Below are positions 9,761 to 18,229 of a stretch of DNA of 64,000 bases, in pieces; position 1 is the first letter of the stretch, and each line of letters begins with the position of its first letter. The translations under genes were made by a program, and so were the position numbers. The notes beneath the pieces are model-generated. The model was not told the origin of the DNA, did no database searches, and worked only from the letters and a program-made list of their open reading frames with translations. The stretch is from Nostoc sp. S4 (GTDB lineage: Bacteria; Cyanobacteriota; Cyanobacteriia; Cyanobacteriales; Nostocaceae): assembly GCA_029379225.1 (NCBI GenBank), contig JAQYWR010000033.1:29479-93478 (forward strand), read 5' to 3'.

Positions 9761-10483
9761 TTAAGGCACGAATGCCAAAACTCCCACAGGACAACCAGAA
9801 CCACCGCGCAATCTGAGAATTGCGATCGCTAGAGTAGTACCTAATGGTGGCAGTTGATCCAAATTGGTGAGATTCTCTAGCACAATGCGCGGTTGTTCTA
9901 ATACCAAGCGGTTAGTAGCAAAGGTGTTATCTTGTCCTGGATCTACACCATGAGTATCAATTCCTACCCCAGCAATTTGGCGTTGTTCGAGTAAAAATTG
10001 CGTGGCATCAGCGCCAAACCCTGGAAAGTGGCTAATTCCTTCGGCATCATGATTGAAGAATGCATTTTTATCAAACCACTTTTTTTCCCATCCAGTATTC
10101 AGTATAACTACGCAGCCAGAAGAAATTTCACCGTATTGTTCTTCCCAAGCCAGAACATCAGCGATTGTCAGGGCATAATCAAAATTAACTTTGACAGCTT
10201 CACGGATATCTATGACTACTGCGGGTACGACTAAAGACTGGGCTGGGTATTGGTCAATTCCAATACTATGACTATAAAAGCTATTAGGAGCATTGATATG
10301 GGTAGCGCTATGTTCTCCCAAGGAAAAACGGCGCAGGTAATAGGCATCGTTGTTTAATTCAGCTACAGTTTCAAATTCTACTGGAGGATCGCCAGGCCAT
10401 TGGGGAATATCCAAGTCAATAACATGACTTAAGTGGATAACACGTGTGTAGGTGATACTCTTTTGATTTTCAGGTTGTATCAT
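9761..10483 (-). CDS. Cyclase-family metal-dependent hydrolase (kynurenine formamidase-like)
   Basis: 240 residues with the family signature: an N-terminal HLSHVIDLDIPQWPGDPP, then the metal-binding HSATHINAPNSF stretch (residues about 55-70, the HxGTHxDxPxHF motif of the family with variations), and a late VGIDTHGVDPG motif. Members hydrolyse amides or lactones, such as N-formylkynurenine or isatin, using a divalent metal. Substitutions within the usual metal motif make the exact substrate unclear. The start ATG has AAGG upstream. It lies 115 bases upstream of the aldehyde dehydrogenase on the same strand and may belong to the same catabolic unit. Confidence 0.85.
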   Translation of the reverse strand: MIQPENQKSITYTRVIHLSHVIDLDIPQWPGDPPVEFETVAELNNDAYYLRRFSLGEHSATHINAPNSFYSHSIGIDQYPAQSLVVPAVVIDIREAVKVNFDYALTIADVLAWEEQYGEISSGCVVILNTGWEKKWFDKNAFFNHDAEGISHFPGFGADATQFLLEQRQIAGVGIDTHGVDPGQDNTFATNRLVLEQPRIVLENLTNLDQLPPLGTTLAIAILRLRGGSGCPVGVLAFVP

Positions 10484-10989
10484 CCCAGCCTTCTATTTAA
10501 TAAAACAAAGGATTTCTCTCAAAAGTGCGATGTTTAGCCTGGATTTTTAGAAAGTAATAATACAGTATTGCACTGCCCAGTGCGATCGCCACAGCTGATT
10601 TTGCGATCGGTCACTTTGCAATACGCTTGGCTTTGGGAAAATTTGTCTGCTGAGCTAGGCTGTTCTTGAGCAGGGGAGGCTGTTCTTAGGTAGGGGAACA
10701 AAGGCTTATCCCAAGCGTATTCGGTCACTATGGCCATTAACAAAGCTCAGAGGTTCATTAACAAACCTCAAACAGAGATTTGAAAAATTAAAAGCCACGC
10801 TGATGTCATTCTCAATAAATAGTATTTGATGCTAGTCTTCACTCACTAGCATTGAATACTATAAATTAAATAAAATGGTGCGTTACCCTTTGGCATAACG
10901 CACCCTATTAAAAAACTGTTTTACAATGCCTAATGCCCAATCCCCTGTTTTCAAGACAAGTTTAGTTGTCGTAAAATACTTGTCTCAGG
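10484..10989. other. Intergenic region with a perfect hairpin repeat
   Basis: About 500 bases between two leftward genes. It contains two GCGATCG-type octamers near 10580 and 10603 and, at 10877-10904, a 9-base perfect inverted repeat (GGTGCGTTA ... TAACGCACC) around a 10-base loop. Similar GTAACGC/GCGTTAC arms occur at 3163-3197. A 69-codon open frame at 10534-10743 (minus) has no family resemblance and is probably not a gene. Confidence 0.55.
10877..10904. repeat. Hairpin-forming interspersed repeat
   Basis: The arms GGTGCGTTA and TAACGCACC pair perfectly over nine bases around a ten-base loop. It lies downstream of no gene on the plus strand and upstream of the cyclase-family gene on the minus strand. 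There is no T-tract directly after it, so it looks like a dispersed palindrome rather than a terminator. Confidence 0.7.
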
Positions 10990-11775
10990 TCAAAAATCTA
11001 AAACTGGCCAGTCTGGTTGGCGATAGTAGCGTGTCATGTCGTCAAACTTACGCAACTCGACGCGGTCGAGCAAAAATTCTGGCAAACTCAACAACCATTG
11101 TTGATTTAACTCAGAAAACATCGTACTGAAGCTCGTGCGGTCTAAATCAGATGGAATTTCCCCAAAATAGGCTAATGTAATATGGGCTGTAAAGTGATAG
11201 TGCTGCTCGATACCCAAAGCAATTAACTTCGGGTTTTGATAAATTGTTCGGCGAAATTGAATAATTTCCTCATAGCAGCGTTCATCCTGGGGTACTAAAC
11301 AAACAGCTACAGCTCTTGGCATCACTATCAATCCCAGCATTTGCCATTGAATAGGATGATTCCTTGTCATCAATTGTTGATATTGCTGAAATATTTCGGC
11401 TAAACAAGAGTGTAACTCGTTATCAAATTTAGGATTTTTTTCGCAGGCGTCAAGGTAAGCATTATCCCAAATTAAATCAGCTAAAGTCAGATGGAAGCTA
11501 GCTGGAGGTACGGGCACGATTAAGTCACGGTTTACAGGTAGCTGTAAAAGTTCCTCTTGGTATATCTGTAATTTGGCATAGAAAGCAGAGTTTTCTGATT
11601 CTTCTTCAGCAGGCGGAGTCATTAACGTATAACCAGGAAAGGGCGCTGCTTGTCTCACCCCAGAATTTGCCTGAAATTTAGAAGATTCCTGGATATGCTG
11701 GGCTTGGGATCTGTAGGCTTCTGGCAGTGTCAGCCGTGCTAACCGATTTAAGTAGGTTTGATAGTTGTCGTCCAA
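10990..11775 (-). CDS. DUF1868 / 2H phosphoesterase-like protein
   Basis: 261 residues. Two HxTx-type motifs are visible, HLTL (residues about 92-95) and HITL (about 209-212), spaced as in the 2H phosphoesterase superfamily that includes 2'-5' RNA ligase/cyclic phosphodiesterases. The rest matches the DUF1868 type seen in cyanobacteria. Activity on a 2',3'-cyclic or 2'-5' phosphodiester is inferred from the motif pair only. The start appears to be TTG at 11775, since no in-frame ATG fits. The gene stands alone. Confidence 0.75.
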   Translation of the reverse strand: MDDNYQTYLNRLARLTLPEAYRSQAQHIQESSKFQANSGVRQAAPFPGYTLMTPPAEEESENSAFYAKLQIYQEELLQLPVNRDLIVPVPPASFHLTLADLIWDNAYLDACEKNPKFDNELHSCLAEIFQQYQQLMTRNHPIQWQMLGLIVMPRAVAVCLVPQDERCYEEIIQFRRTIYQNPKLIALGIEQHYHFTAHITLAYFGEIPSDLDRTSFSTMFSELNQQWLLSLPEFLLDRVELRKFDDMTRYYRQPDWPVLDF

Positions 11776-11876
11776 TCTTCATAGCCTCACGCTCTCACTT
11801 GATAGATTTTAGGGAAAATTATCCAGATTAACAGAATGATTTCAAAAGTATTTAGTTTTTTAATGTAACGATCGGG

Positions 11877-12017
11877 GAGTGGGGAGAGAGGGGGGAGTGT
11901 GGGGAGTGTGGGGAGAGAGGGGAGAGAGGGGGGAGTGTGGGGAGAGAGGGGGGCAAGATTTCCTTTCACACCTCCTTTTCCTCCCACACCTCTCACACTC
12001 CCTGTTTGCCTGATGCC
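11877..12017. repeat. Palindromic G-rich/C-rich repeat upstream of holA
   Basis: The left half is repeated GGGGAGTGTG/GGGGAGAGAG units; the right half carries the complementary CACACCTCC...CTCACACTCCC, ending in CCTGTTTGCCTGATGCCC. A near-identical ending (CCTGTTTGCCTGCTGCCC) closes the same kind of element just before the cup gene (49567-49690). The element can form a long hairpin and ends only 20 bases before the holA start codon. Confidence 0.75.
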
Positions 12018-12036
12018 CGCATTAGGAGGTAACTCT

Positions 12037-13032
12037 ATGCCAATCTACGTTTACTGGGGTGAGGATGATTTTGCTATAGAAAAAGCGATCGCTCTTTTGC
12101 GGGATCGCGTTCTCGATCCCCAATGGATTAGTTTTAACTACACTTCATTTCCACCTGAGCGAGCTGATGCTGCTATTGAGGCGTTAAATCAGGTGATGAC
12201 GCCAACTTTTGGCGCTGGTGGGCGCTTGGTATGGCTGATTAACACTACCCTTTGCCAGCACTGTCCAGACAATGTATTAGCAGAATTGGGGCGATCGCTA
12301 CCAGTGATTCCCGAAAACTCTTTTTTATTGCTTACCAGCCGCAACAAACCGGATGAACGACTCAAATCTACGAAATTGCTAAAACAATTTGCTACTGAGT
12401 TCCGAGAATTTCCACTTGTTCCTCCTTGGAAAACAGAATTGCTGGTGCAATCTGTTAACCAAGCAGCTCAAACTCTAGGCGTGAAACTAACGGCGAAAAC
12501 TGCTGAGTTGTTGGCTGAATCTGTAGGAAATGATACACGGCTTCTGTATAATGAGATGGAAAAATTGCGTCTATATGCCCAAGGTAGTCATAAACCTTTA
12601 GACGTAGATATCATTAGTAAGTTAGTAAGAAATACTACCCAAAATAGTTTACAATTAGCAGCAGCAATTAGAACAGGAGACACAGCAAAAGCTTTGATTA
12701 CGTTAGCCGATCTCATCAATGCTTCTGAGCCGGGATTACGGATAGTATCTACACTAATTGGACAATTTCGCACCTGGCTATGGGTAAAGATTATGATGGA
12801 AAGTGGTGAGCGAAATCAACAAGCGATCGCTCAAGCTGCTGATATCGTTAATCCCAAACGCATCTACTTCCTACAGCAAGAAATCAGGCTTCTTTCTCTA
12901 GAGCAGTTAATCTCTTGCTTACCCTTACTACTGGAATTAGAAGTTAGCCTGAAACAAGGAGTATCAGAAATATCAGCACTCCAAACTAAAGTAATTGAAC
13001 TTTGTCAAGTATGTAGAGGAAGTTCACAATAA
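12037..13032 (+). CDS. holA: DNA polymerase III subunit delta
   Basis: 331 residues from the ATG at 12037, chosen because AGGAGGT lies seven bases upstream and the family begins MPIYVYWGEDDF. The longer open frame reads through the G-rich repeat and is not real. The protein has the delta-subunit layout: an AAA+-like N-terminal domain without a proper P-loop, a central lid region (residues about 130-210) and a C-terminal helical collar domain (AAAIRTGDTAKALITLADL onward). Delta opens the beta sliding clamp within the clamp-loader complex. It stands alone in the plus direction, with the palindromic repeat forming most of the upstream region. Confidence 0.93.
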   Translation: MPIYVYWGEDDFAIEKAIALLRDRVLDPQWISFNYTSFPPERADAAIEALNQVMTPTFGAGGRLVWLINTTLCQHCPDNVLAELGRSLPVIPENSFLLLTSRNKPDERLKSTKLLKQFATEFREFPLVPPWKTELLVQSVNQAAQTLGVKLTAKTAELLAESVGNDTRLLYNEMEKLRLYAQGSHKPLDVDIISKLVRNTTQNSLQLAAAIRTGDTAKALITLADLINASEPGLRIVSTLIGQFRTWLWVKIMMESGERNQQAIAQAADIVNPKRIYFLQQEIRLLSLEQLISCLPLLLELEVSLKQGVSEISALQTKVIELCQVCRGSSQ

Positions 13033-13134
13033 ATATAAAAGCTTGATATATTGGGCAATTACTGGAACTTCCTACTCCGAAAAGAATTCAAAGTTGTTAT
13101 AAGATACCTGATGTAGTTTTGCATTACACACAAT

Positions 13135-13605
13135 ATGAAGAAAATTTCTCATTTCTTTTCTCAATCTAACCGAAAGCGAATCCTTTCCCAATCATTATTT
13201 TTCGGTTTTGTAGCCACTGTAGGATTGATTTCCAACGGTTTTTCATCAAGTTCAAAAGCTTATGGTCAAACTCCACCAGTTAACAATACAGAAATTAAAA
13301 GCTATGCCCAAGCGGTGCTAGCAATGGAACCAGCGCGTCAAAACGCGTTTGAAGAAATTAAAAAACTTATTGGCAGTGGAGAAATTCCCAAGATTGTTTG
13401 TAATGATTCTAACAGTATCAATGGTCTTCCCAGAAAAGCTCAAAATATCGCAGTGAATTACTGTACTCACTCTCAAAAAATTGTCGAAGATAATGGTCTG
13501 AGCATCGACCGCTTCAACAAAATTACTATAGAACTGCAAAATAACAATAACTTAAAACAGGAGGTTTACAATACCTTATTAATCCTGCAACAACAAACTC
13601 CTTAG
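13135..13605 (+). CDS. DUF4168 secreted protein
   Basis: 156 residues. A basic N-terminus and a hydrophobic run (LSQSLFFGFVATVGLIS) followed by SSSSKAYGQ look like a signal peptide, so the product is probably periplasmic or outer-membrane associated. The mature part (YAQAVLAMEPARQNAFEEIK ... and a late KITIELQNN segment) matches the DUF4168 family common in cyanobacteria, whose function is unknown. Two Cys residues lie near 89 and 110. Coding-like sequence continues in another frame past the stop (see findings). Confidence 0.8.
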   Translation: MKKISHFFSQSNRKRILSQSLFFGFVATVGLISNGFSSSSKAYGQTPPVNNTEIKSYAQAVLAMEPARQNAFEEIKKLIGSGEIPKIVCNDSNSINGLPRKAQNIAVNYCTHSQKIVEDNGLSIDRFNKITIELQNNNNLKQEVYNTLLILQQQTP

Positions 13606-13823
13606 AAGAAGTAGGTACAAAGAAATACTATGTCCACGCTAAGATAAAAATTACAGATGACCAGTTCAAAGCCCTAAACAGTCAACAGTTATCAAGAAAC
13701 AGTGGTAAATGATAGCTGGTAATTTTTCATTTGCAGCTAGTAAAATAACTCAAAAAATTAAATTTCTAATAGAGAATTTGCGATATTTGCTTAACTTATT
13801 TAATAGTTACGTAAAATCAAGTA

Positions 13824-14075
13824 TTATGTCATTTTTGATGGATTGTTAAATCCATTCACGATAATTATTACCGGAATTATTATTGAACGACCATCCCATA
13901 ACCCTTTACTTAAAAGTACGATTTGAACCAAAGCGAATACAAAAGTGTAGGTGAATACACCCCATTTTTTCATCATCCACATACCAATAAAGCTGACAAA
14001 GCTAATCAATGATTTAGATGCAAATTCTCTTATAGTCCGCTTGCCTTGAAGATTTGGGACTTTTAGCTTACCCAT
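13824..14075 (-). CDS. Small membrane protein with PNLQGK-type N-terminus
   Basis: 83 residues. The first 13 (MGKLKVPNLQGKR) are close to the first 13 encoded by the protease gene just upstream (MGNLVLPNLQGKQ), and the DNA is similar too. The remainder is hydrophobic, with two or three membrane segments (SLISFVSFIGMW, FTYTFVFALVQIVLL, IIIPVIIIV). The stop of the protease gene is only six bases before this start, so they are probably co-transcribed. No family was recognised; it may be an inner-membrane partner of the protease. Confidence 0.5.
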   Translation of the reverse strand: MGKLKVPNLQGKRTIREFASKSLISFVSFIGMWMMKKWGVFTYTFVFALVQIVLLSKGLWDGRSIIIPVIIIVNGFNNPSKMT

Positions 14076-14080
14076 TTCAG

Positions 14081-14539
14081 CTACAATACACTCAGATATG
14101 TCTGCTCAGAATTCATTGGCAAAATACGCAATTTTTGATTTTTCAGGTCTGGTTCTAACCCTAAAACTTCCATTGGCGTGACACCCAAAAGTGCATAGGG
14201 TACTTCTGTAAGTTCCAGACAATCAAAAGTTCCTTGCCTTTCTCCAATACTTAATTCAACATCTCGAAAAATTCGCCCTTGCTGCACTCCAGCCGCAGTT
14301 TCTACCTGAGCTTCTCCACCTTGAACTAAACCTAGTTGACTAATAATGCTAGCAGGTAAACACAGTAATGTTGCACCTGTATCAACTAAAACATCATCCA
14401 GCGTACAAAAGCGCACTTGCTCCAAAGAAATAAAGCCTCGCTCAGCTAGAACTCGGTCGATTCGATTTGTGACAGTCGGGCTAACTATTACTTGTCCCAT
14501 TTGCTTACCCTGAAGATTTGGCAGTACTAGGTTACCCAT
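14081..14539 (-). CDS. Retroviral-type (clan AA) aspartic protease
   Basis: 152 residues with the catalytic motif VLVDTGATLLCLP (residues about 50-62), as in pepsin-like/retropepsin clan AA single-domain proteases that act as dimers. The usual family start would be the Met at residue 14 (MGQVIVSP, base 14500), which has AGGG seven bases upstream. The 13-residue extension MGNLVLPNLQGK is also plausible because it is repeated, with synonymous changes, at the start of the next gene. Function in cyanobacteria is unknown. It is followed closely by the small membrane protein gene. Confidence 0.78.
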   Translation of the reverse strand: MGNLVLPNLQGKQMGQVIVSPTVTNRIDRVLAERGFISLEQVRFCTLDDVLVDTGATLLCLPASIISQLGLVQGGEAQVETAAGVQQGRIFRDVELSIGERQGTFDCLELTEVPYALLGVTPMEVLGLEPDLKNQKLRILPMNSEQTYLSVL

Positions 14540-14687
14540 TTGAGTTAATTCTCGGTGAGGATTTTAAATTTATTGTAGTTGAGTAATAACCAGAACTAGT
14601 TTCAATCCTTGAGCGACGAGGAGTGTACGAAAAAGTAGTACAGTGAAAAATGCATCTAGTAGCGTTAGGATCTTGACTAAATTACCT

Positions 14688-15419
14688 GTGCGAAAAATAG
14701 TTATTGCCGGTAACTGGAAAATGTACAAAACCCAGGCAGAGTCCGAAGACTTTTTGCGAGGATTTCTGCCCTACTTACAAGAAACGCCTGAAGAGCGGGA
14801 AGTACTATTGTGCCCTCCTTTCACTAACCTCAGCGTTTTGTCTAGGAATTTACATGGTAGTCGGGTACAACTGGGGGCGCAAAATGTGCATTGGGATGAA
14901 TTTGGAGCCTACACGGGTGAGATTTCTGCCCCAATGCTGACAGAAATTGGCGCGCGTTTTGTGATTGTCGGTCATAGCGAACGCCGACAATACTTTGGTG
15001 AAACGGACGCCACTGTTAATCTGCGCCTGAGAACAGCTCAAAGGTTTGGTTTGACCCCAATTCTCTGTGTTGGCGAAACTAAACAACAACGAGATAAGGG
15101 AGAAACTGAATCATTCATTACTCTCCAACTCGACAAAGGTTTGGTAGATATCGATCGAGAAAATTTGGTGATCGCCTATGAACCCATTTGGGCAATTGGG
15201 ACTGGTGATACTTGTGAAGCTGTCGAAGCTAATCGAATAATTGGCTTAATTCGTAGCGAATTGAGTAATCCAAATGTATCAATTCAATATGGTGGCTCAG
15301 TCAAGCCGAATAATATTGATGAAATCATGGCTCAACCAGAAATTGATGGCGTTTTAGTGGGAGGAGCAAGTCTCGACCCTGAGAGTTTCGCTCGGATTGT
15401 CAATTATAAGTTAGTCTGA
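14688..15419 (+). CDS. tpiA: Triosephosphate isomerase
   Basis: 243 residues, interconverting dihydroxyacetone phosphate and glyceraldehyde 3-phosphate in glycolysis and the Calvin cycle. Signatures: GNWKM with the catalytic Lys, GHSERR with the electrophilic His, AYEPIWAIGTG with the catalytic Glu, and the phosphate-binding YGGSVKPNN and GVLVGGASL. The start is taken as GTG at 14688, where the family begins (RKIVIAGNWKM); an upstream GTG at 14643 would add 15 residues. folP follows 126 bases later on the same strand, as in related cyanobacteria. Confidence 0.95.
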   Translation: MRKIVIAGNWKMYKTQAESEDFLRGFLPYLQETPEEREVLLCPPFTNLSVLSRNLHGSRVQLGAQNVHWDEFGAYTGEISAPMLTEIGARFVIVGHSERRQYFGETDATVNLRLRTAQRFGLTPILCVGETKQQRDKGETESFITLQLDKGLVDIDRENLVIAYEPIWAIGTGDTCEAVEANRIIGLIRSELSNPNVSIQYGGSVKPNNIDEIMAQPEIDGVLVGGASLDPESFARIVNYKLV

Positions 15420-15433
15420 TGTGCCTTTTTCTC

Positions 15434-15456
15434 GTTCCCATGCTGTGCATGGGAAT
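15434..15456. repeat. Hairpin between tpiA and folP
   Basis: TTCCCATGC and GCATGGGAA form a perfect nine-base stem around the loop TGT, 15 bases after the tpiA stop. There is no T-tract after it, so it is either an interspersed palindrome or a processing/stability element for the tpiA transcript. Confidence 0.65.
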
Positions 15457-15545
15457 GGCTAATATCGCCGCAAGCCTTAGCTTCGATTTTTGAATTTATA
15501 TGTGAAGTATTCTGAATTCTGAGTTTTGAATTCTGACTTCTTTTT

Positions 15546-16406
15546 ATGCCAAGTAACTTAATAATTCGAGGACGCTGTTTCGAGTGGGGACAACGGACTT
15601 ATTTGATGGGTATTTTGAATGTGACACCTGATAGCTTTAGCGATGGAGGTGAGTTTAACACGACCTCTGTGGCTTTAGTCCAGGCGCAAGCATTGGTGGC
15701 TGCTGGTGCTGACATTATCGATGTGGGTGGTCAATCAACTCGACCAGGAGCAAAACAAATAACTCTCCAAGAGGAACTTGACCGGGTGCTATCGGTGTTA
15801 CAGGTACTCAGAGGAGAAATTTCAGTACCGATTTCTATAGATACTACCCGTGCTGCTGTAGCAAGAGCCTCTGTAGAAGCTGGAGCGGATATGATTAATG
15901 ATATTTCTGGGGGTAGCTTTGACTGGGAAATGTTGCCAACAGTGGCCAGTTTAAGTGTGCCAATTATTTTAATGCACATCCGAGGAACACCACAAACGAT
16001 GCAGCAGATGACAGATTATCAGGATTTGATGGCAGAAATTTTTAGTTTTTTGCAAAACCAAATCGCGGCTGCAACTGCTGTTGGCGTTGACCGGGAGCAG
16101 GTGATTATCGATCCTGGGATTGGTTTTGCGAAGAATTATCAGCAAAATTTAAAAATTTTTTCACAATTGCGATCGCTCACAGCACTCAACTGTCCTATTT
16201 TAGTAGGAGCATCTCGTAAAAGTTTCATTGGTCGGATTCTCAATCAACCAGATCCTAAAGCACGAGTTTGGGGAACCGCAGCAGCTTGTTGTGCTGCTAT
16301 CGCCAATGGCGCTGATATCCTGCGAGTTCACGATGTCCAAGAAATGCGAGATGTTTCCCTGGTAGCCGATGCAATATTCCGACAAGCTGCACAGTGTGAC
16401 TTTTAG
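15546..16406 (+). CDS. folP: Dihydropteroate synthase
   Basis: 286 residues, joining p-aminobenzoate to the pterin diphosphate in folate synthesis. Seen are MGILNVTPDSFSDGG (pterin/diphosphate-binding loop 1), IIDVGGQSTRPGA (loop 2), SIDTTRA, MINDISGG, IIDPGIGFAK and a C-terminal RVHDV. The length is normal. It follows tpiA and its end overlaps the stop of the convergent stomatin-like gene by four bases. Confidence 0.95.
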   Translation: MPSNLIIRGRCFEWGQRTYLMGILNVTPDSFSDGGEFNTTSVALVQAQALVAAGADIIDVGGQSTRPGAKQITLQEELDRVLSVLQVLRGEISVPISIDTTRAAVARASVEAGADMINDISGGSFDWEMLPTVASLSVPIILMHIRGTPQTMQQMTDYQDLMAEIFSFLQNQIAAATAVGVDREQVIIDPGIGFAKNYQQNLKIFSQLRSLTALNCPILVGASRKSFIGRILNQPDPKARVWGTAAACCAAIANGADILRVHDVQEMRDVSLVADAIFRQAAQCDF

Positions 16407-17245
16407 GTAGTCCCGTTTTCGGACTTTTTATTGCTATCTTCGTGAGTCACCGACTGACCAATCAATTCCTGAAACATTTCAGTTGAGTTGGCTGGGTCTA
16501 CAAAGACAATTTTGGCATTATTGCTTTCTCCGAGTTGTTGGCTAGCCTTGACGTAATCTTGAGCCACGAGATACCGGAGAATTTCCTTGCTTTCTGGATT
16601 GGAACGTAAGGCTTTAGCAATGATTTCAACTGAAGTCATAGTTCCTTCTGCTTTGCGAATGGCGGCTTCCTTCTGTCCTTCTGCTTCAGTAATCAGCGCT
16701 CGTTTTCTGATTTCAGCAGCTTGCTGATCTTCTCTGGACTTGCGTACACTCTCAGGTAAAGTAATCCTTTGAAGATCTAAGCGCAGAATCTGCACTCCCC
16801 AATCTGCCGTTATTTCATTCAACTGGTCTAAAATAGCTCTGTCCATCTCCGCTCTGGAAACATTGGTCTGCTCAAGGGTATTTTGGGCAATGATTTCCCG
16901 CAGGGTTGTTGTGGCCAGCTGTGTCAATGCTCCTTGAAGATCTTCAATAGCGTAAAAGCTTTTTTCAATATTTATAATCCGCCAGTATACAATCGCATCT
17001 ACTTCTACGTAAACATTATCTTTAGTGATCACATTCTGGGGTTTGATATCGATATACTGCTCTCGTGTGGTATCTTCCATAACAATTTGATCCACCAAGG
17101 GAACAATAAAGTTTAGCCCTGGCTTAAGTTTTCGATGATACCGCCCCAAGCGTTCCACTAAGGCTTCATTACCTTGATTAATCAGTTTTGCAGAACCTAA
17201 GGCATAACCTATAAGGGCTAAGACTATAGCAATGATTGGCTCCAT
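16403..17245 (-). CDS. SPFH/stomatin-like membrane protein
   Basis: 280 residues: one N-terminal membrane segment (IIAIVLALIGYALGSA), then the band-7 domain (GNEALVERLGRYHRKLKPGLNFIVP, IDIKPQNVITKDNV, TTLREIIAQNTLEQ), then a charged coiled coil (ILITEAEGQKEAAIRKAEG type) and an NAKIVFVDP tail. It resembles stomatin/YbbK (QmcA) proteins, which form membrane-bound oligomeric rings and modulate proteases or membrane domains. No NfeD-type partner gene is adjacent. It is convergent with folP, with overlapping ends. Confidence 0.9.
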   Translation of the reverse strand: MEPIIAIVLALIGYALGSAKLINQGNEALVERLGRYHRKLKPGLNFIVPLVDQIVMEDTTREQYIDIKPQNVITKDNVYVEVDAIVYWRIINIEKSFYAIEDLQGALTQLATTTLREIIAQNTLEQTNVSRAEMDRAILDQLNEITADWGVQILRLDLQRITLPESVRKSREDQQAAEIRKRALITEAEGQKEAAIRKAEGTMTSVEIIAKALRSNPESKEILRYLVAQDYVKASQQLGESNNAKIVFVDPANSTEMFQELIGQSVTHEDSNKKSENGTT

Positions 17246-17639
17246 ATATGCTCCTATTTAGCTGTTTGGGAGAATTTAGTGTCAAGGATATGCTACTAGC
17301 TTGTCATAACCTTTGATTAAATGTTTTGAGTCTGTAATTTTATGAACCCCAGCGGTGATGTCTGATGTCGATTCACTAGGTGTTTTGGATGTATTCTGCA
17401 AGCAGGAAACTTTTGCAAAACGCGATCGCTATTAAAGCACCTCGATCGCACCCTGGCAAGCAGTACTTTCTGTAATCAGCTTTACTTACACCAGCATCTC
17501 GAAACTGTTGAAATTTTATTAAGTATATTTTCTTAAATTATCTTGAAGATAATATACGTAATATTTAGGAATAACTGAAAAACTCCAGTGTAATCGGATT
17601 AAAATTAAGTTCAGCCACTAAAAATAATATACAAATACT
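17246..17639. other. Intergenic region, nothing recognised
   Basis: About 390 AT-rich bases upstream of the stomatin-like gene and the decayed gene at 17640. A GCGATCGC octamer lies at 17422-17429. No gene, RNA or terminator was recognised; promoters for the leftward gene are expected near 17260-17330. Confidence 0.4.
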
Positions 17640-18013
17640 ATGGGCAGCATGTTAATCAAAGTTATAGGTTTAATCTTATTGGTTTTTACAAGCTGATACT
17701 TTTTTACTCAAAACATCATATTTGTTAGGGGTTACTATTCAGTTTTTTCACGCAGCTTACCTGCGACAGCCTCGGTTTTAGCAATTATAGCAGGTGCGTT
17801 TACACTAGTGTTTTTCACACAGAAGCTAGCAATTTGGGATAGATTTTATTAGGTATTGAGATAGTACTAGTTTTCTGGAGTGATGAAGTAATTTTTAACT
17901 CGACTAACTTATGGAATTTATTGGTTGCTTTCACTGCATTAACAGTCGGCTATAAATTGATTCAATCAGGGCAGAATCAACTTTATAAAAATGGCAGAGT
18001 CAGGAAAATTTAA
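17640..18013 (+). pseudogene. Decayed small membrane protein gene
   Basis: Translation from the ATG at 17640 gives a hydrophobic protein (MLIKVIGLILLVFTS) interrupted by TGA at 17694-17696, resuming in the same frame (YFFTQNIIFVRGYYSVFSRS, then LPATASVLAIIAGAFTLVFF) to a TAG at 17850. From 17855 a second frame continues naturally (IEIVLVFW ... NLWNLLVAFTALTVGYKLIQSG) to a TAA at 18011-18013. Together this is one membrane protein of about 120 residues with one nonsense change (probably TGG to TGA) and one frameshift. The family is not named, but small proteins of this look are common in Nostocales. Sequencing error at two places is the alternative. Confidence 0.7.
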
Positions 18014-18229
18014 CATAATCGTTTTCTTCTGTTGTTAATTAAAGCTGAGGAGCATTAGGGCACTAATATTAAATTTGTAGCCAAGTACCGATTTGCAGAA
18101 GCTAGAAGTACACATAACCAATCTCAACCAGACGAATAACCTCGCAATCATGGCTTTGTTCGGGGGGGTTTTACTAAGGTTGAGGCTACTATTACAATGG
18201 AAACTATTGATTATGAGGACAAGGCAAGA

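Noticed and set aside
10534..10743. A 69-codon open frame on the minus strand
   Set aside because: It has no family resemblance, a low-complexity composition, and overlaps GCGATCG-type octamers. It is probably chance.
12037..13032. Longer holA start at 11899
   Set aside because: The extra 46 codons read through the G-rich repeat; AGGAGGT fits the start at 12037.
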